Source: Amoeboaphelidium protococcarum (taxonomy: Eukaryota > Aphelidiomycota > Aphelidea). Taken from it: a stretch of 64,000 nucleotides of DNA. This document shows, piece after piece, positions 1-12,449 of the stretch. The notes beneath the pieces were generated by a model. The model did no database searches. It saw only the letters and a list, made by a program, of their open reading frames with translations, and had not been told where the DNA came from. The stretch is from NCBI GenBank assembly GCA_023515745.1, contig JALECJ010000005.1:744001-808000 (forward strand), in the 5' to 3' direction. Every line of letters begins with the position of its first letter. The stretch's first letter is position 1. A program made the position numbers and the translations under genes.

Positions 1-697
1 TGGCGGCATTTGGTACTACTGTATTGAAGAGAGAAAACTGAAAAAGTTTGTGCACATCTTCCACCTTGATAAATCTCGCCTTTGTATACTTAGGCTTTGG
101 TGTTTTGTCTTCTACCTTTAACCTTTTGATTAAATAATTAATTTACAAATGTCTCAGAATATATTAACACAGTTCGAGGTTTTGTTGAAGTATCACCAAA
201 TGATGATCCGGAACTTCAAAGCTCCAGATATTAAAAGTGTCAAAGGTCAACTTTTCAAGATAATATATTAAGGCTGTTCACAAAAGATTAAAACGTCAAG
301 CTTTATCAATTGCTTCTCTTGAGACCACAATTGATAACTCATTATCTTTGCCATATCGCTTTTCACCTTGTTGGATATCAGGAGTAAACTCCGAGATCTA
401 AGTATAGCCGATGACCTTGTGATACAGGTTGATTGAAATATATTTTTCGAGCGAATATTTCCAATATTTAAATGTCATACATCTAGTCCAACCTGATATT
501 TGATACACCCGACTTTCCATCACGCGTCATCAATGCTTTAGTGTTGATTGTTGATTTACTCATTCTTTTAATTAGCAAAAAGGACCACATCACCTTGAAC
601 TGATATAGATACAGCATTAGCTACTGCGACAGATTAAGACGCGACAGCTTCTTCAACTCTTTCACCAAACTCGCTGTCCTACTATTCCTCCCTTACC
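1..697. other. No confident gene
   Basis: Open frames exist on the minus strand, for example across the first 230 bases, but none is long or recognisable enough to call under a one-stop-codon code. It may be the continuation of the broken coding region that follows. Confidence 0.4.
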
Positions 698-2239
698 TCA
701 AAATTCGTTAGCAGCTTTTTTAATCTCTTGCAGGTCAGACGCTTCTGCGTGTTCAGGGCATAATAAATTCTCACGGATTTCACTAAATCGCCATATCTCT
801 ACTTTGGTAGCTTGTTCAAGCACTTCAGAGTCAAACATTTCGAGGAAATTGACTTTTAATTAAACAGGTGCTTGATGATTTTTATGCACTTGTAAGCAAA
901 CTTCTGACTTGTGATATGGATCTTCAAAATCCTCTATCACAACGGACCAGATAATTTTCACCAACTTTTTTACTGTATCACCAAGATCATTCAATTGTCG
1001 TACTAATTTCCCTAAACACAGCATCATAGTCAATAAATCCATTTAAAATCTTCAAAGACGTACTAGGTGATCTTTTCGCAAAGACCCATGCAGGATTAGC
1101 TTGTGTTCTAATTCCAGTATGTTCTGATTGATTCGATCGCATCAAACGCGTACTTGCAGTGCTGTACATGACACTGGAGGTGAGATATATCACTTTTTAC
1201 TACTAACGCACGTGCAGTTTCATTCTTTCTATGCTACACCTTGCACAACCTTTTGTACTCTATCGTCGCGGTGATTTATTGCCTTGCTGCGCCACCCAGT
1301 TTAACCCCATCAGCCACGTTGTCCTGAGTTGTCAGCTATACAGCTTCTTCTTCCCCTAGAACACTTTCCAAGACACCTTAAGAATCTTCACCAGCTGAAT
1401 TTTCTTCTGACTAGGTGGCCTTTCTATCGGCACATTCAACGTTCGAGTCACCACTCCAGCCAACTTCTTCATGCAGTTTTCCCAGTTCTAGTTCTACAAT
1501 TTGATCACGCGTCATCAATGTCTTCAATCTATCTTTTGCTCTCTAAGTTAGCATATCACTGACATGTTTTTAAATATCAGCATTGACAATTAGGTCAATA
1601 TTCCATTCTAGCCAGTGGTTACCTTCAAAGCGCACACCAACCTAGTCCTTACCAATTTCTTAAGACATTTTAATATCAATAACGCGCGGATAATAATGTT
1701 TAGAAAAATACGCAATATTGAATATCAGATCTACAAGAACTTATGCCCTCAAACTGTCAAGAAGTGTCTCATAAATTTCTCCGAGGTTCTTCTATTTGGT
1801 AACCTTACCCAGCGCGTTAGCTGCTTCAACAAATCCGAGCAGTCTTATTCACCTTACCCCGTAAAACCGTTAAACCGCGAGTCTTCCATCGTCACTCTGC
1901 ATCCTAATTCAATCACCATATCATCTCAATAGACACGAAACGTAACCATTAAGCAGCTCTTGCTCGCTCTGTGGTGTTTTGTAGTTGCTAAGTAAATGGC
2001 TGGATAATTTAGTTTCCTTAATCTCTGGCTCGCCTGAAGTGCAATGATTACTGGATCCAACTGGTATCATGCCTGGTAACAGTGCCTAATCCCAAAAATT
2101 GGTTCATACACCTCAAATCTTCATGTATAGACTTATAACAAGCACCGTCATGGTATGATAAAGCGCCATCAACCTAACTTACTCTAGCAATAACGTTCTT
2201 TCCCGCCAACTTTTGCGGTGGCTGTACGTTCTCGCTCAT
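698..2239 (-). pseudogene. Broken or intron-split unrecognised coding region
   Basis: Three successive minus-strand frames follow one another: 1913-2239 (109 codons from an ATG), 1030-1848 (273 codons) and 698-1042 (115 codons). Each ends in TGA and the next begins within about 65 nt or overlaps. The first gap (1849-1912) is intron-sized, but I could not find a splice pair that keeps the frame. The second junction looks like a one-base shift, with KWIY-stop in one frame overlapping MDLL in the next. The peptides look protein-like, with many TAA/TAG Gln codons, but I do not recognise the family. It could be a decaying gene, or a real gene with atypical introns or sequencing errors. Confidence 0.4.
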
Positions 2240-2443
2240 GTTTCAATTTTCAATCTTAGCCTTTACAGTAGAACGAACTATTGAGATGAGAACCGCTCGC
2301 GTCTTCTCACTTTGTCATTCTTGTTTTGACTTTTCGTACCACCTTTGTACAGTATTGCAAAACGTTTGAAATATACCTTACATCTTCTTATTCTGCTTCT
2401 TCTTCTTTACGATTTCGCTGTGGTATTTAATTGCGCCGTTGTT

Positions 2444-3427
2444 ATGACTGTTTAAATATTGGATCAAGTGAATGTGCCTTGGACAGAAAAGTACAGACCT
2501 CGCGTGCTGGAAGAGGTGGTTGGTAATGCTGAGATTGTGGATAGATTGAAAGTTATCGCCAAGGATGGAAACATGCCGCATCTCATCCTCAGTGGTCCCA
2601 GTGGTATTGGCAAGACTACAAGTATCATGTGTCTGGCTCATGAACTTCTGCCGAAAGAGTGTATTGCGGAGGCTGTTCTAGAACTGAATGCCAGTGATGA
2701 TCGTGGTATCGATGTGGTGCGTAATAAAATCAAAATGTTCTGCCAAAAGAAGGTCACCCTGCCACCGAATAGACAAAAGATTGTCATTCTGGATGAATGT
2801 GACTCGATGACTTCCGGTGCCTAGTAGGCTCTGAGGCGTACGATGGAAATATATTCTGGGACCACTAGATTCGCGCTGGCTTGCAACTTGAGTAATAAGA
2901 TCATTGAACCAATCCAGAGTCGCTGTGCCATGCTGCGTTATTAGAAGCTCAATGATAAGGAGATGTTGACCAGGCTGATGGCAATCTGCAAACTGGAGAA
3001 TGTCTCCTATTCGCCAGAGGGTCTGGAGGCTTTGATATTCTGTGCTGAAGGTGATTTGCGTAATGCCGTCAATAATCTTTAATCCACCTGGTCCGGCTTT
3101 GGTCATGTTAATGAAGACACGGTGTTCAAGGTGTGTGACTCTCCCCACCCGGCTGTGATTAAGAAAATTCTGACATGTACAATCCAAGGTAACGTGGATG
3201 AGGCTGTGTAGATTCTGGGCGAAGTCTACGCTCTCGGCTACTCTGCACTGGACATTATTAATACTCTGTTCAAGGTTGTCAAGTTTATGCGTGAGTTGGA
3301 TGAGGCGCGTCAACTGGAGTATGTCAAAATCATTGGATTCACTCACATGCGCATTCTGGATGGAGTCAACTCTCTGCTTCAACTAAGTTCATGTATTGCT
3401 CAGATGTGTGAATGTTCAACTAATTGA
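2444..3427 (+). CDS. RFC2: Replication factor C small subunit (RFC2 / yeast Rfc4 type)
   Basis: This encodes a 327-aa AAA+ clamp-loader subunit with no intron. Using ATP, the complex opens PCNA and loads it at primer-template junctions in the nucleus. Visible motifs are WTEKYRP near the N-terminus, Walker [10 protein letters not shown] (about residues 52-60), the RFC box VILDECDSM, and the sensor/arginine-finger region IEPIQSRC. The spacing and the phrase KDGNMPH fit yeast Rfc4/human RFC2 better than the other small subunits. TAG-TAG immediately after TSGA encodes the conserved Gln-Gln of GAQQALRR, direct evidence for the code change. ATG 2444 is the first in frame, 12 codons before the conserved PWTEKYRP. 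The stop is TGA. Length matches the family (323-354 aa). Confidence 0.95.
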
Positions 3428-3930
3428 ATACACTGTGTCATAAATTGATATTTAGTTCTTGAACTTTACTTTATACAAGGATTAAATTACAAACCACGCT
3501 TTAAGCGTACTGTGCGTAAAAGTGCATCGCGTGATTACAAAATTTTGTGAAGAAGAAGCACCAAATCAGCAGTAGCTTCCATGTATTCAGAGATAATGAG
3601 ATAGTTGTATTAAATCAGTATTACTTGCTGATGAGAGATAGATAGAGAGAGAGAGAGAGAGAGTTGTTTCAAAGTGTAGCATGACGCTAAGAAGCTGAAT
3701 GTGTGCTAGATCGTTCTTCGCTTGCTATTTCTTCTTCTTTTGTTATAGTTATTCCCTTGCTATAAACACAACTGGCTGACCGAATTGTTTCAACTTTGTA
3801 ACGGGCGTCTGTATCACACCGTTCTTCACTGAATTGCCTTTAAATAATTCAGTCTTGTCAATCATAGTAATTGCATTTAGATACTAGCGATCTTCTATTT
3901 ACATTTCAAAATTGTAAAATAGGAATAAAT
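3428..3930. other. Intergenic, contains a GA microsatellite
   Basis: I see no gene here. An imperfect GA/GATA run lies at 3633-3663. The stretch holds the 3' flank of the RFC gene and the promoter of the LRR gene that starts at 3931. Confidence 0.6.
3633..3663. repeat. GA/GATA microsatellite
   Basis: A simple-sequence run, GAGAGATAGATA followed by about ten GA units. It is non-coding and unremarkable except as a possible polymorphic marker. Confidence 0.8.
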
Positions 3931-5754
3931 ATGGCTGGAAAGTAGACATCGGCGTGGTCAGCGATTCTGGGCGATGATGCTGAGGATGGTGATGACTTGC
4001 AGAGTGTTCCCACCATCAAGATTAATGCTAATTAGAACTAGCATTTGATAGCGAGTATAAGATAGGCATCCAAGACTAGAAGTGCTCTGGATCAAGATAA
4101 TTTTAAGCCTCAGGGTAACACTTAATAAGGTGGAGCAGCGAAGGATGCAGTTACTGGGATGCAGAATTTAAACATTAACAATAACGGGAGTAGTAGTAGT
4201 AATAGCAAGTCTGATAAAGACCCCTAATCGGATTTCAAAAAGGCCAGAGGAGACAGCGACGCTAGTACAATAAAGTTGAGCAAGTTGTAGAATCCTGTTC
4301 TTTAATAGAAACAATCTGTGGATTAGGGTACAAACATTAGACTGGAAGATATCAAGAGTGACTTGGAGGATTTTCTCGGATTTGATGATGATGACGACGG
4401 TGATGATAATGGAGCGAAAGATAATTCAAGCCATAGCAATGCTGATGTATTTTAGTAATAGGGAACTACTGCTACATCTGGATCTTCTTCCAACTCCAAC
4501 AATAAAGGTGGCAAATCGGCAAAGAGTCTAACTACTTCAGGTGGAAGTGATTTTGATTTGGACGACATCTCTGCTATGGCAGATGAGAGTTCATAGTCTA
4601 GAAAACCTCTTTAACTTCCTCAATCTTAATCTTCAGCTAGTTCTCGTGCCAATGCCTCCAATTCTGCAAGTGGCGGTAGCAGTAATGGATCCAAAGCGTC
4701 GTTAATGTCATTCAGTGATCAATAATAACAATAATAGTAACAATAGGGGAAGAAGTCTGCTTAGATTCTCACCAACAATTAGGTGGATGATATCGCTGAT
4801 TTCCTCAATGATGATGTGTTCGATGATGGCGGTGCAGCTTAGCGTAAAGGAGTTAGAAAGTAGACATCATCAGTATTCGGATCTTTCACACCGTCTTAAA
4901 GGTAGGCTGCATCCGCCAAATAGCCTGCTCTTAGTGTCGCTGCTACTCAGGTTAAAGTCCAGAGTGAGTTGGTGGAGTTTGATTGTTCCTATGGTTAAGC
5001 TCTACCTGTCAGTAATTGGGGTAATGTTATCAAAGCCAATAAGAAGACTTTGAAATACCTATGTCTATCTCAGAATGCAGTGGCCACGTTACCTGACTTT
5101 TCTATGGCATCTGAACTTCTCCAGGTTGACGCTTCGTTTAATAAGCTGAAGACTGTCCCTAATGTCACAGGCTTAAACAAGTTGTAAGAGCTGTACTTGC
5201 AGAATAATAATATTGCCTCGTTTACTGATTTGCAGTTGGCTAATCTAAGAGTATTAGACTTGGCAAAGAATCAGATAACGTCCCTGGATGGAGTGTCGCG
5301 ACTAAAGTCTCTTACACGACTCGATGTTAGTTGTAATTAATTGGCCGCACTTCCCTCTGATCTGTAGAAATGCACAATGCTCACCCACTTGAATGTGTCA
5401 GGCAACAAGTTGACCGCGGTGGATGACAAGTTTTTTGTCGAACTGAAAGCACTCAAAGTTTTGCTTCTGGGTAGAAATTAGCTGAAGCAGGCTCCCTCTT
5501 CCATTTCAAAGTTGGTTGAGCTACAGGAACTAGATCTATCAGGTAATGAGCCTCTGAAATCTCTTTCCAACATGTCATTTGATCGTTTGGTCAATTTGCG
5601 AGTCTTGAACGTATCTCATACCTCCATCACATCTGTTCCTGATGCTATTGGACAATGCTAGTAGATGCTGTTGTTGAATTTGCGCAAATGCTCCATCTAA
5701 AAAGTACCGAATTCTATAACTAAAAACAACAAGACGATTGAAATTATTCATTGA
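3931..5754 (+). CDS. Leucine-rich-repeat protein with a low-complexity acidic N-terminal half
   Basis: The open frame encodes 607 aa without an intron. Residues 1 to about 330 are rich in Asp, Ser, Asn and Gln, with acidic clusters (FDDDDDGDD) and a run of nine Gln written almost entirely with TAA, TAG and CAA near 4726. From about residue 365 to the end there are roughly nine LRRs of the LxxLxLxxN type (for example LCLSQNAV, LYLQNNNI, LDLAKNQI, LDLSGNEP). LRR arrays normally form protein-binding solenoids. No kinase, GTPase or membrane segment is visible, so the partner and pathway are unknown. LRRIQ/PP1-regulator-like or septation-network scaffold roles are possible but unsupported. Confidence 0.8.
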
Positions 5755-5869
5755 TGTCAAGATGATTATGATTGTTTTAGTTAAACTAACATTTTTTATC
5801 TTAAGGCTTTCAAGGAGTATATCGATGTATAAGTCTAAAGTTTATTACTCCATCATCATTGTATCATGA

Positions 5870-7887
<2,018 letters not shown>

Positions 7888-8115
7888 TGAATTGATTATG
7901 AATACTCAGATACTTTATATTAATTAACAACCTATACTAGACTTTATTTCATGAAAGAAAAAATAATAAACAAATTTCAATGCCGGAGCCATAGCAATCA
8001 TATTTATAGACTGCTTCAATAAGTCTGATCTCCAATGAGCGTTGAGGCCTCATCAGTCTGTAAGATCGCGCGCTTTCAAAAATCTAATATTACACAGTTT
8101 GGAAATTGAAGAGGA

Positions 8116-8519
8116 ATGGACTCTATATTTGACGTGTTCTGGAGGCAATCTATCAGCTCCACATCTACTATAGATGATATAAGTTTAAACAAGGTATATT
8201 TATTCATTCATTCAATTGAGAGCGATTGTAATTCGAGCTTTGTAGCATCTGACTAACGTTCACGATCAGGTGGTGTTATGGAAACTGAAGGTCTGCTCTA
8301 TTGATGGTTCCGATAGAACTATTGAAGAATTGGAACAACTAAAAGCTACTATATACCTGCCTGAACTACAAACTGCTCAGTAAGTGTATATCCGGACAAT
8401 AGATTCAAAAAACTGATGATAAAAGTAAAGATGATGATTGTAGAGCAAATTTAGAAAGGATCAAGCAAGTGATAGACAAGAACGTCCAAAACAACAGTAC
8501 TAATAAAGATAATAAATGA
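8116..8519 (+). CDS. Small unrecognised protein, three exons
   Basis: The model is 8116-8193, 8270-8379 and 8444-8519, giving 87 aa ending in TGA. Introns are 8194-8269 (GTATAT...CAG, 76 nt) and 8380-8443 (GTAAGT...TAG, 64 nt). Both splices keep the frame and remove in-frame TGAs, which supports the model. The product begins MDSIFDVFW and ends in a Leu/Lys-rich helix with an Asn-rich tail. It lies tail-to-tail with the ARFRP1 gene. I cannot assign a family; a short helical subunit of a larger complex is plausible. Confidence 0.55.
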
Positions 8520-8551
8520 TGATGACGTGGCATTGTAAAATTTACATAAGC

Positions 8552-9209
8552 TCATTCTTTATAAACAGGTGGTCGATTGTCCTTGTTACGCAGCAGACGC
8601 GAGTGCAGCCAGTCAACACTTTCCCGCACGCCGTCGCCCGTAAGAGCACACAGCGGCAGAACGTTACTCTCGCGCGCACTCAGCTTTACGGCGATCTGAT
8701 TGAATATCTCCTTCACCTGCTCAATCTTGAGTGATAGTGTCAAGTCTTGTTTATTGGCTAGCATGAGAATAGGTACACCTTCCATTTGATCATTGGATAT
8801 TATTTTATCAAACACCATCTTCACCTCTTCTATTCGCTCTCTGTCCGTGCTGTCCACCATGAATATTATTGCATGACATTCGGCATAGTACGAATCCCAT
8901 ATTGATTGCAAATCAGTTTATCCGCCTACACATTACTGCTTAATTAGTTCAGACTGAACGATTTTACTACAATAAGCGCGTACCTAAATCCCAAAAGTTA
9001 AGCCGTATTGACTGCATGTCAACTTTGCAAATGTTCAGACCAATTGTCGGATTGATCTTCTCTGGTGGCAGTCCTTTGGCGCCCGTGTAGATCGACTTTA
9101 TGCGCTCCAGCATTGTAGTCTTTCCAGAGTTATCCAGTCCCAGTACCAGGATATTATACTCCTCCTTCCTAGTCAAATGCCGATATAATCCACTAAAAAG
9201 AGTATACAT
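8552..9209 (-). CDS. ARFRP1: ARF-related small GTPase ARFRP1 (Arl3p-type)
   Basis: This encodes 199 aa from two exons (8984-9209 and 8552-8925), with a 58-nt intron (8926-8983) splitting the switch II glycines. The start MYTLFSGLY matches the animal ARFRP1 N-terminus, which is why the ATG at 9209 is preferred over the frame extending to 9224. Motifs are LGLDNSGKTT (P-loop), PTIGLN (switch I), WDLGGQ (switch II), SIWDSYYAECH and ANKQD. The catalytic Gln of WDLGGQ is encoded by TAA, the clearest functional proof of the recoding. ARFRP1/Arl3p acts at the trans-Golgi, recruiting ARL1 and golgins. It lacks the Arf N-terminal Gly2, as expected for this branch. Confidence 0.93.
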
Positions 9210-9389
9210 TGCTCTTATACACAAGTAGTGCTGAAGTAACTAAACCCGCCCTTTTCTTCAATAGATACCGCTTAATAGAGAATTTCGCTGAGCGCTTTGC
9301 TCTTGTTCCTTCACTGTCAGCTTTGCTGTGTTAATATTAGTAAAATCGCGTCTTGTGAAATACAATTATAACAAAACTGCATACACAAT

Positions 9390-9665
9390 ATGAATTAAAT
9401 TAAATAGCCATTTGATCTACTGGCACTTACATTGGATGAAAAGGTATTTATAAAGCTGAGAGGTGGGAGAGAACTGACTGGTCGGTTGAATGCGTATGAT
9501 GGACACATGAACATGGTTCTACAGGATGTCACGGAGAAGACGTTGACTGTGAATGAAGACACTGAACAGGTGCAACCTCAAATCAGGAATATGCCAATGT
9601 TATTTGTGCGCGGAGATGGTGTTCTTTTAATGTCACCACTTTTGAATAATGGCCCGAGTGTATGA
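9390..9665 (+). CDS. LSM3: LSm3, U6 snRNA-associated Sm-like protein
   Basis: This encodes 91 aa in a single exon. Sm1 is FDLLALTLDEKVFIKLRGGR, followed by LTGRLNAYDGHMNMVL, and the Sm2 motif is FVRGDGVLLM. LSm3 is a subunit of the LSm1-7 ring (mRNA decay) and the LSm2-8 ring (U6 snRNA binding). Two TAR Gln codons sit in the first eight codons. It is divergent from the ARFRP1 gene, sharing about 180 bp of promoter region, and convergent with the RING gene downstream. Confidence 0.93.
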
Positions 9666-9742
9666 ATATAAAGTTGAAATAGGCGTGTTTAGCATTACGA
9701 TTATAATAATGGATCTTGACTTCTATTAGTTTATATTTAAAA

Positions 9743-10819
9743 TCAACCAGTTTAAGAGGATTGCTGTTCATGAGAGCTAGTATCGTTGTCTTGTTGTCCA
9801 GCTGTATTATTACTACTTTACTATGATGGAGACGATGCGGTAGGCTAATCTGAAAGATGCCGCCTATCAATAGGACATGTATCGCTAGTCTTGAGCCACT
9901 GTACAATGCACTGCTCATGAAAATAATGCTTACACTACGGAAGTGAACACAGTTTATCTCCATCCACAAAGTCGTCTTTACAAATGGCGCACTCATCGCT
10001 CTCCTACCTGCCATCACTCGACCTACTTTCATACTTGAACCTCTTCAACTTTGCAATATCATCATCCGAAGCTGGTTTATTCTTATTATGAGCACCTCCA
10101 AATTGCTCCATCAGACGCGTAATCACATCATCCATACCATTGGCTCCCCACGCATAATCGCCAGGATTTCCAACCATGCCCATCATATGTCTCACCTGAT
10201 CTTGATTGAATAGACCGCCTTACGCGCCTAGTGCTTACTAAAAGAATTATTGAAACAGATCATTGATATTTTGCACTTCCTCTTATTATTGCGGACCTTC
10301 ACTGCCAGAGAACATGCCACCACCAACTCCACCCGGACCATATGAGAATGAGAATTATGACGCCTGATTAGGCCCAAAGCGGAAGGTTCTTGTATACGGT
10401 TATTACTAACGTTGTTATTATTACTGATTCTAATTATTCTATCGTCCAGTAGATTAAGATCTATTGTTTCCGCCAGACGAGCCATTATTGTTCTCTTATT
10501 GTTAAGCGCTAGATTATTACTAACCTCTATTAGTAGGTACACTGAAAGGTGCACCGAATAAGCCCTATAAAACTGCATTAATGTCCAATGGTGGTACTTA
10601 TGATTGACTACCAGAAATGTCCGGAATATCAGGATCCTCGGCATCGATAACTTCATACTCAGCATCCCGACTATCTCCATCTTCCATCAACTCGACAAAC
10701 TCGCTTCCGCATCTAGGACACTACGGCTGTGATTAATGAGCATCAGACTGATCATCAAGCGGCAATTCTGAATAAAAAGTAATTCCACATCCATGACAAA
10801 AATGATTATTCATATCCAT
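9743..10819 (-). CDS. RNF126/RNF115-like RING-H2 E3 ubiquitin ligase
   Basis: This encodes 358 aa in one exon. An N-terminal zinc finger (CHGC...CPRCGSEFVE, residues about 8-45), typical of RNF126/RNF115/CIP8-type ligases, precedes a long Gln/Asn/Gly-rich linker whose glutamines are mostly TAA/TAG. The RING-H2 domain near residues 268-312 has CAIC, CKHYFHEQC and finally CPID. The eighth zinc ligand, normally Cys in CPxC, is therefore Asp; RBX1 also uses Asp in its RING. The family targets misfolded or mislocalised proteins and endosomal cargo. The conserved pre-RING helix (ITRLMEQFGG) is present. Confidence 0.87.
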
Positions 10820-11034
10820 CCAAAAGCTTCTTTAATAGTAACGCAAGATATTTACAAAATGAAATTATTGTTATCGCAATAATAAACGCTGATCTGTTCA
10901 AAGAAACTCAACAACGGCCTGGAGAAAGTCAAATCGGAGCCAATGCGAGAAACAAAAGAACGCGAAAGAATGTGTGAAACATCAAAAAGAATTAAAACGG
11001 CAATCAATGGAATGATAGTTACGAATACTGTTAT

Positions 11035-12198
11035 TCATCGCTTTCTCAGATTCATACGCGGTGACGTATTGCTAGCTTTGTTACCATCTTTGGATAAAAG
11101 AGACGCGATTTCTTCCTCTTCATTGGGCAAATGAGAAGACTTCTAAGCAGTTGCGCCGCTTTGGGAGGCAAATTCACTCATTAGACGCTCATCTCGCTTT
11201 AGAGTTTGCAATCTCAATTCAGTGAGACGAGTCAGTTAGAGACAATTGATCTAACGCATGAGAAGCGCGTGTAGTTTCTCGCCATCTTGAAGTGGACGTA
11301 GAGGGGAATAGACCAAGATTAACAACACGAGTGCAAATGCAGAGCGACGCATTATCACAATGTAGTCGTGAGTCATGAGACTCAATGTCATAGAGTCATC
11401 ATCTAGAAATCCAAAAGACATTGCGTATAAGTCCAGTATTTCATTAAAGTACTCCTGCGACATGAATGACTAAGCAATATCAGCACAAAGAACCGAGAGG
11501 ACAATTCCACAGCAGAAAACAAACATTCCACCACGTCTACTGGATGTCCCGTGTTTCCATGCCACAAAAGCATTCTCCGATACAAGAACAAGTGCGATGA
11601 ACACTATAAAGTGTACATACTCATATAGAGTGTGAGATGAATACACTGCTCCGTAGTCGTACAAACCTTGACACCACGTACATTTTATAAACGTGTCATG
11701 ACCGTATCGAGTGTAATACTGCTTCAGCTCTTTGCTTTTAACCAGCTCATACAAGGATGTAATAAACTAATCATATGACTAAGTCTACCCCAGAGCCTGG
11801 GTAGTATCATATTGTAACAGTCTCGCTTTTGTCAGAGGTCTTATATAATTATACTTAGAATCTCGAGTCAGATTAGCAGCAGCGGGATCAGAGCGTAGGG
11901 TAGCCATGTAATCAATGTACGCGTTTCTTACCTGGTAGTTGGGTGCATTATGAGATACTCGCAATGAGCGAAATATCGATGGCATTGGATATAACGCAGT
12001 CATCAGCATATAATAGACGGCATAAATTACCAGCACTACGGATACTAGCCGCTCAATGGCAAATAACTTTCTAGCCTTCTCCGATTATAGATCAACTTGA
12101 GGCTTATCTCCACCGCGTCCCTTCATCAAGCTAAATGCCTTCGATATAATCCAAGGTAGCCCTATAATCGTGGCCATATTAATCACTAACGATGACAT
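11035..12198 (-). CDS. Multispan membrane protein of unknown function
   Basis: This encodes 387 aa in a single exon. Hydrophobic segments lie at about 52-70 (VSVVLVIYAVYYMLM), 195-215 (YVHFIVFIALVLV), 225-245 (MFVFCCGIVLSVL) and 295-310 (SAFALVLLILVYS). Between the first and second is a conserved-looking loop with YGHDTFIKCTWC. The C-terminal tail is hydrophilic and basic. The layout resembles unnamed conserved fungal membrane proteins that share a GHD...CxxC loop, but that is a memory-based impression, not a firm assignment. Confidence 0.75.
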
Positions 12199-12449
12199 TT
12201 TGAATGAAAAATTTTATAGATAATAAACTACTATTTTCTAGTTATTTTCTTCAATTATAAACCAAGATTAAAGCAAAATTGGAATGGCTAATGAACGTCT
12301 AAATATTGAGATCGTGATTAAGTTGGAATTAACCAATCAGATCAAAATCCGCTTCAGTGTGTCAAGGAGTAAAATAGCACCACAGAGGCCGCATTCATAG
12401 AATTAAAAAGTTATTTAGTAGTCATCAATAAAGTTATACTATATCAGCG

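Noticed and set aside
2378-3382. Long minus-strand frame antisense to the RFC gene (234 codons in the standard code)
   Set aside because: The plus strand encodes all RFC motifs; the antisense frame is a mirror of codon bias.
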